A stretch of DNA of 64,000 nt from Streptomyces sp. Edi4 (lineage in GTDB: Bacteria; Actinomycetota; Actinomycetes; Streptomycetales; Streptomycetaceae). The stretch lies in NCBI RefSeq assembly GCF_040253615.1, contig NZ_JBEJGY010000004.1, forward strand, positions 3,534,001 to 3,598,000, given 5' to 3'. The notes under the pieces were generated by a model. It saw only the letters and a program-made list of their open reading frames with translations, ran no database searches and had not been told where the DNA came from. Shown here one piece after another: positions 59,561 to 64,000 of the stretch (the first letter of the stretch is position 1; each line of letters begins with the position of its first letter). The position numbers and the translations under genes were made by a program.

Positions 59561-60158
59561 ACGGCCCGCACGCTCCGAACGGCCCGCCCTCGCGGGGACC
59601 GCGGACAACGGCCTGAAAATCGTCGTCGTCGGTGGTTTCGGCGTCGGAAAGACGACCATGGTGCGCTCGGTCAGCGAGATCCGTCCGCTGAACACCGAGG
59701 AGACCATGACGAAGGCGGGCGAGGCCGTCGACGACCTCGACGCGGTGCGCACCAAGACGGCCACCACCGTCGCGTTCGACTTCGGGCGCATCACCCTGGA
59801 CGCGCACAACGTCCTGTACCTGTTCGGCGCGCCCGGACAGGAGCGGTTCTGGTTCCTGTGGGACCGGCTGTTCGCGGGCACGCTCGGCGCGGTCGTCCTC
59901 GTGGACACCCGGCGCCTGGCGGACTCCTGGTACGCCATCGACCGCCTGGAGCACCACGGCACGCCCTTCGTCGTGGCCTGCAACGACTTCGGCGGGCCCG
60001 CGCACACCGAGGCGCAGGTGCGCGAAGCGCTCGATCTGCCGCCCGAGGTGCCGCTGCTGCGCTGCGACGCCCGCTCGCGCGAGTCGAGCAAGACCGTCCT
60101 GATCACCCTCGTGGAACATCTCGCGCGCCTGCGACAAGCACCGGAGCTCATACCGTGA
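59541..60158 (+). CDS. cvnD: Conservon small GTPase CvnD
   Basis: 205 residues from TTG at 59541 (AGG six bases upstream, inside cvnC). P-loop GGFGVGKTT at 31-39; switch region with the G2 Thr in RPLNTEETMT; G3-like LFGAPGQERF; G4-like CNDFGG instead of NKxD, as in the MglA-like/conservon GTPases. CvnD is the GTP-binding switch of the complex. Coupled to the first P450 gene by GTGA. Confidence 0.95.
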   Translation: MASEISERPARSERPALAGTADNGLKIVVVGGFGVGKTTMVRSVSEIRPLNTEETMTKAGEAVDDLDAVRTKTATTVAFDFGRITLDAHNVLYLFGAPGQERFWFLWDRLFAGTLGAVVLVDTRRLADSWYAIDRLEHHGTPFVVACNDFGGPAHTEAQVREALDLPPEVPLLRCDARSRESSKTVLITLVEHLARLRQAPELIP

Positions 60159-61384
60159 CGTGCCCGATCCCCGCCCCCGTCCCGCTGAGCGGCCCCCGCT
60201 TCCAGACCGACCCGAACGCGCTCTACCGCGACCTGCGGCGCGACCACGGTGCCGTGGCGCCCGTCGTGCTCGACGGCGACGTACCGGCGTGGCTGGTGCT
60301 CGGCTACCGCGAACTGCACCAGGTCACCAGCGACCCGATGCTCTTCTCGCGCGACTCCGACCTGTGGAACCAGTGGGACCGCATCCCCGCCGACTGGCCG
60401 CTGCTCCCGATGATCGGCCGCAAGCAGCCGTCGATCCTCTACACCGTCGGCGAGCGCCACCGCGAGCGGGCGGCGATGGTCTCCGAGGCCCTTGAGGCCG
60501 TCGACCCCTTCGAACTGCGCCGCCACGCCGAGCGGTTCGCGGACGAACTCATCGACGCGCTGTGCGGCGCGGGCAGCTGCGACATCGTCGGCCAGTACGC
60601 CATGCTCCTGCCGGTCCGCGTCCTGGCGCGCCTGTACGGGTTCGCCGACGAGCAGGGTCCCGGCCTGGTCACCGCGATGAACGACATGATCAACGGCCGG
60701 GAGGGCGCCCTCGAGGGCCAGCGCCACCTCGCGGAGTCGATGTACGCGCTGCTCACCGCCAAGCAGGTGGAGCCGGGCGACGACGTGGCGTCGCGGATGC
60801 TCGCCAACCCGTACGGCTTCACCGTCGAGGAGGTCGGCCAGGACCTCATGGTGATGATGGCCGCAGGCCACCAGCCCACCGCCGACTGGATCGGCAACTC
60901 GCTGCGTCTGATGCTCACCGACGACCGGTTCGCGGCCTCGCTCGCGGGCGGGCGGCACAGCGTCGGCGAGGCGATGAACGAGGTGCTGTGGGAGGACACC
61001 CCCACGCAGAACGTGGCGGGCCGCTGGGCCGCCCGCGACACCCGGCTCGGCGGTCAGCACATCCGCGCAGGCGACCTGCTGCTCCTGGGCCTCGCGGCGG
61101 CCAACGGCGACCCCCAGATACGCACCGACGCGGGTGCCCTGACCGGCGGCAACAGCGCGTTCTTCTCGTTCGGGCACGGGGAGCACCGCTGCCCCTTCCC
61201 CGCGCAGGAGGTCGCCGAGGTCATCGCGCGCACCGGGATCGAGGTGCTGCTCGACCGCCTGCCCGACGTCGATCTCGCCGTTCCCGAGGGGCAGTTGGCG
61301 CGCCGCCCGTCCCCGTGGCTGCGCGGCCTGTCCGAGCTTCCCGTCACGTTCACTCCCACTCCCGCCCTTGGAGCAGCCAGATGA
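60155..61384 (+). CDS. cvnE: Conservon-associated cytochrome P450 (CvnE-type), unusual I-helix
   Basis: 409 residues; GTG at 60155 overlaps the cvnD stop. The heme motif is FFSFGHGEHRCPFPAQEVAE with axial Cys. The I-helix oxygen-activation motif is non-canonical: MMAAGHQPTADWIGNSL lacks the usual A-G-x-(D/E)-T acid-alcohol pair, and the ExxR-equivalent is weak (MNEVLWEDTPTQN has no Arg at the expected place). It may therefore not be a standard monooxygenase. Conservon P450s of this type are known, with unresolved function. Coupled to the next gene by ATGA. Confidence 0.88.
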   Translation: MTCPIPAPVPLSGPRFQTDPNALYRDLRRDHGAVAPVVLDGDVPAWLVLGYRELHQVTSDPMLFSRDSDLWNQWDRIPADWPLLPMIGRKQPSILYTVGERHRERAAMVSEALEAVDPFELRRHAERFADELIDALCGAGSCDIVGQYAMLLPVRVLARLYGFADEQGPGLVTAMNDMINGREGALEGQRHLAESMYALLTAKQVEPGDDVASRMLANPYGFTVEEVGQDLMVMMAAGHQPTADWIGNSLRLMLTDDRFAASLAGGRHSVGEAMNEVLWEDTPTQNVAGRWAARDTRLGGQHIRAGDLLLLGLAAANGDPQIRTDAGALTGGNSAFFSFGHGEHRCPFPAQEVAEVIARTGIEVLLDRLPDVDLAVPEGQLARRPSPWLRGLSELPVTFTPTPALGAAR

Positions 61385-62622
61385 GCAGACCGTCGCAGTG
61401 CCCCGTGGACCACAGCGGTGCCATCTCCCTCGACCCGTTCGTCGGCGACCTGGACGCGGAGAGCGCGGCGCTGCGCGCGGCGGGGCCGCTGGTACGGGTC
61501 GTGCTGCCGGGCGGGGTGGGCTGCTACTCGGTGACGCACCACGCCGAGGCCCGGGCACTGCTGACCGATCCGCGCCTGGTGAAGGACATCAACAGCTGGG
61601 GCGCCTGGGGGCGCGGCGAGATCCCGCTGGACTGGCCCCTGATCGGGCTCGCCAACCCGGGCCGCTCGATGCTGACCGTCGACGGCGATGAGCACCGCCG
61701 GCTGCGCACCCTGGTCGCGCAGGCGCTGACCGTGCGGCGGGTGGAGCGGCTGCGGGCGGGCATCGAGGCGCTGACGACGTCGATGCTGGACCGCCTCGCG
61801 ACCCTCCCCGAGGGCGAAGTGGTGGACTTGAAGGCGGAGTTCGCCTACCCCCTCCCCATGAACGTGATCAGCGAGCTGATGGGTGTGGACGCGGCCGACC
61901 ACCCGCGGCTGAAGGCCCTGTTCGAGAAGTTCTTCTCCACGCAGACGCCGCCGGAGGAGGTGCCGGGGATGATGGCGGACCTGGGCGAGCTGTTCGGGCG
62001 GATCGTGGAGTCCAAACGGCGGGCGCCGGGCGACGACCTGACGAGCGCGCTGATCGCGGCGTCCGAGGACGGTGACCACCTCACCACGGAGGAGATCACC
62101 AACACGCTCCAGCTGATGGTCGCGGCGGGTCATGAGACGACGATCAGCCTCATCGTGAACGCGGTGCTGGCTCTGGAGACGCATCCCGAGCAGCGCGAAC
62201 TGGTGCTGGCGGGGAAGGTGGCGTGGGAGAACGTCATCGAGGAGACCCTGCGCTGGTCGACGCCGACGTCGCACGTCCTGTTCCGCTTCGCGACGGAGGA
62301 TGTGCCGGTGGGTGACCGGGTGCTGCCGGCGGGCGAGGCGCTGATCGTCTCCTTCGGGGCGATCGGGCGGGACGAGGCGCAGCACGGGCCGACGGCGGGC
62401 GACTTCGATGTGACCCGCACCCCGAACCGCCACATCTCCTTCGGCCACGGCCCGCACGTCTGCCCCGGGGCGGCCCTGTCCCGCCTGGAGGCGGGGGTCG
62501 CGCTGCCGGCCCTGTACGCCCGCTTCCCCTCCCTGACCCTGGCGGTCCCGGCGACCTCACTCCGCAACAAGCCGATCGTCACCCAGAACGACCTTTTCGA
62601 CCTTCCGGTCCGGCTGACCTGA
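61381..62622 (+). CDS. cvnF: Conservon-associated cytochrome P450 (CvnF-type)
   Basis: 413 residues. All catalytic features are canonical: I-helix LMVAAGHETTISLIVNA, ExxR in IEETLRWSTPTS, PERF-like region and heme motif ISFGHGPHVCPGAALSRLE. CYP105/107-like bacterial class. It is the last gene of the conservon. No ferredoxin is adjacent. The combination with the unusual CvnE-type P450 suggests the pair acts together, perhaps producing or sensing a signal (inference). Confidence 0.93.
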   Translation: MSRPSQCPVDHSGAISLDPFVGDLDAESAALRAAGPLVRVVLPGGVGCYSVTHHAEARALLTDPRLVKDINSWGAWGRGEIPLDWPLIGLANPGRSMLTVDGDEHRRLRTLVAQALTVRRVERLRAGIEALTTSMLDRLATLPEGEVVDLKAEFAYPLPMNVISELMGVDAADHPRLKALFEKFFSTQTPPEEVPGMMADLGELFGRIVESKRRAPGDDLTSALIAASEDGDHLTTEEITNTLQLMVAAGHETTISLIVNAVLALETHPEQRELVLAGKVAWENVIEETLRWSTPTSHVLFRFATEDVPVGDRVLPAGEALIVSFGAIGRDEAQHGPTAGDFDVTRTPNRHISFGHGPHVCPGAALSRLEAGVALPALYARFPSLTLAVPATSLRNKPIVTQNDLFDLPVRLT

Positions 62623-63092
62623 CGGGTGTACGGGGGCGGGGTGGGGCATCCCGGGGCGTCAACAGACCGTGCTGGGGCACCCGCGCAGTTCCCCGCGCCC
62701 CTGAACCACTCGATGCCGGACGGCACGCACATCTTCAGCCCGTCACGGGGGTCCCCCCAGCCCTCAAGGCCTTGGGGGAGTTTGAGGACGAGCGCCCTTC
62801 AGGCGCGAACGGGGTCTGGGGCAGAGCCGCAGGTGTTTGGACCTCAGCTCCCTCACCGCCCCCGGAGGGTTTCGGGAAGGGGCGGGGTGGGGTCATCTCC
62901 GGGGTCCGGGACGGAGCCTCAGTAACCCCGGCGTAACCCCGGCTTTCGTCTGCGGACCGTGCTGGGGCACCCGCGCAGTTCCCCGCGCCCCCAAGCAGGG
63001 CACCCGGCACCGGGCAGCCGGGGGCTGTGGGGGCCGTCTCATCGGGCGGACCCGGGGGACCGGGGCCGTCAGGACCCGCTACGCTCGCGCAC
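62623..63092. repeat. REP-like repeats between conservon and serC
   Basis: No gene is supported. The 20-mer seen at 5.8-6.3 and 9.6-9.75 kb occurs here inverted (CGCGCAGTTCCCCGCGCCCC at 62682-62701 and 62972-62991), each preceded by GACCGTGCTGGGGCACC. A block near 62765-62830 contains the inverted GGGGTCTGGGGCAGAG element. The serC promoter must lie close to 63040-63085. Confidence 0.85.
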
Positions 63093-64000
63093 GTGGCTGA
63101 GATCCAGATTCCCGCTGACATGAAGCCCGCCGACGGCCGTTTCGGCGCGGGCCCCTCCAAGGTGCGTACGGAGGCGCTGGACGCCCTGGCCGCCACCGGC
63201 ACCTCCCTCCTCGGCACCTCCCACCGCCAGGCCCCGGTCAAGAACCTGGTCGGCGAGGTGCGCCAGGGCATCCGGGACCTCTTCTCCCTCCCCGAGGGCT
63301 ACGAGGTGATCCTGGGCAACGGCGGCTCCACCGCGTTCTGGGACGTCGCGACGCACGGCCTGATCGAGAACAAGTCCCAGCACCTGAACTTCGGCGAGTT
63401 CTCCTCCAAGTTCGCCAAGGCCGCCAAGGCCGCCCCCTGGCTGGCCGAGCCGACCGTCATCAGCAGCGACCCGGGCACCCACCCGGACCCGAAGGCCGAA
63501 GCGGGCGTGGACGTGTACGCGTTCACGCACAACGAGACCTCCACCGGTGTCGCCGCCCCCATCAAGCGCGTGTCCGGCGCCGACGAGGGCGCCCTCGTCC
63601 TGGTGGACGCGACCTCCGGCGCCGGCGGCCTGCCCGTCGACATCACCGAGACGGACGTCTACTACTTCGCCCCGCAGAAGTCGTTCGCCTCGGACGGCGG
63701 CCTGTGGCTCGCCGCGTTCTCGCCGGCCGCCCTCGATCGCGCCCAGCGCGTGCACGCGAGCGGGCGTCACGTGCCGGAGTTCTTCTCGCTGCCGACCGCG
63801 ATCGACAACTCGCTGAAGAACCAGACGTACAACACCCCCGCCCTGTCCACCCTGTTCCTGCTCAACGAGCAGCTGAAGTGGATCAACGGCCAGGGCGGTC
63901 TCGACTGGGCGACGGGCCGCACCCGCGCGTCCTCCCAGGCCCTGTACGGCTGGGCCGAGGACTCCAAGCACGCCACCCCGTTCGTGACGGACCCGGCCAA
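63093..64000 (+). CDS. serC: Phosphoserine aminotransferase, 3' part outside window
   Basis: 302 of about 372 residues are present; GTG at 63093. It converts 3-phosphohydroxypyruvate and glutamate to phosphoserine (serine synthesis; also used for PLP). The sequence has the actinobacterial SerC start IPADMKPADGRFGAGPSKVR, LLGTSHRQAPVKNLVGEVR and the PLP-binding region with Asp172 (LVDATSGAGG) and Schiff-base Lys196 in YFAPQKSFASDGG. It is preceded by repeats and has no operon partner visible. Confidence 0.97.
   Translation, partial: MAEIQIPADMKPADGRFGAGPSKVRTEALDALAATGTSLLGTSHRQAPVKNLVGEVRQGIRDLFSLPEGYEVILGNGGSTAFWDVATHGLIENKSQHLNFGEFSSKFAKAAKAAPWLAEPTVISSDPGTHPDPKAEAGVDVYAFTHNETSTGVAAPIKRVSGADEGALVLVDATSGAGGLPVDITETDVYYFAPQKSFASDGGLWLAAFSPAALDRAQRVHASGRHVPEFFSLPTAIDNSLKNQTYNTPALSTLFLLNEQLKWINGQGGLDWATGRTRASSQALYGWAEDSKHATPFVTDPA

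Overview
The window is a chromosomal segment of a Streptomyces species or very close relative. The evidence is a very high G+C content with G/C-biased third positions, GTG and TTG starts, chaplin, rodlin and MelC tyrosinase genes, a conservon (cvn) operon, a 230-residue DmdR1-type iron regulator and many actinobacterial secreted proteins. I found no rRNA, tRNA, CRISPR array, transposase or prophage gene. Both ends cut a gene: a repeat-rich minus-strand protein at the left and serC at the right.

Layout. 1-11.2 kb is housekeeping and regulation: the repeat protein, an HTH+TPR regulator, a prim-pol protein, a two-gene ABC exporter, an alpha/beta hydrolase, dmdR1, a SIS-domain protein and a PAS/GAF protein, separated by two blocks of REP-like repeats. 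At 11.36-11.6 kb there is a promoter, a well-placed Shine-Dalgarno, a 12-codon ORF and a run of hairpins that look like a small transcript. pdxH and a citrate synthase follow. 13.8-25.1 kb is dense in small secreted proteins (mostly without recognisable families), an orphan P450, a GH26-type glycosidase, a tiny LADTG sortase substrate, two short chaplins, the melC1-melC2 tyrosinase pair and a VKOR-family membrane oxidoreductase.

25.7-35.1 kb is one tightly overlapping eight-gene operon for an extracellular polysaccharide: GT4 transferase, polyprenyl-phosphate sugar transferase, O-antigen-ligase/polymerase-like protein, MurJ/Wzx-type flippase, polysaccharide deacetylase, second GT4, Wzz-like protein and a CelD/BcsL-type acyltransferase. 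A second GH26-type protein converges on it. 36.6-40.5 kb holds a long sortase-anchored chaplin, a short chaplin and three rodlin genes. At least five of the chaplin/rodlin genes have upstream sites matching the sigma-BldN promoter pattern. The 13.8-40.5 kb stretch therefore looks like one locus for the aerial-hypha and spore surface.

40.6-51.3 kb is an eight-gene catabolic operon read leftwards: a mycothiol-type maleylpyruvate isomerase-like protein, AtuA-like protein, acyl-CoA carboxylase beta and biotin-carrying alpha subunits, acyl-CoA dehydrogenase, acyl-CoA ligase, enoyl-CoA hydratase and a TetR regulator. A TetR-like palindrome lies in front of its first gene. It resembles acyclic-terpene (atu) or leucine/isovalerate (liu) pathways. 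51.7-57.0 kb has a DUF4232 lipoprotein, a DMT permease and a large FAD/Fe-S dehydrogenase. 57.3-62.6 kb is a complete conservon cvnABCD extended by two P450 genes. After a repeat-filled gap, serC begins and runs off the window.
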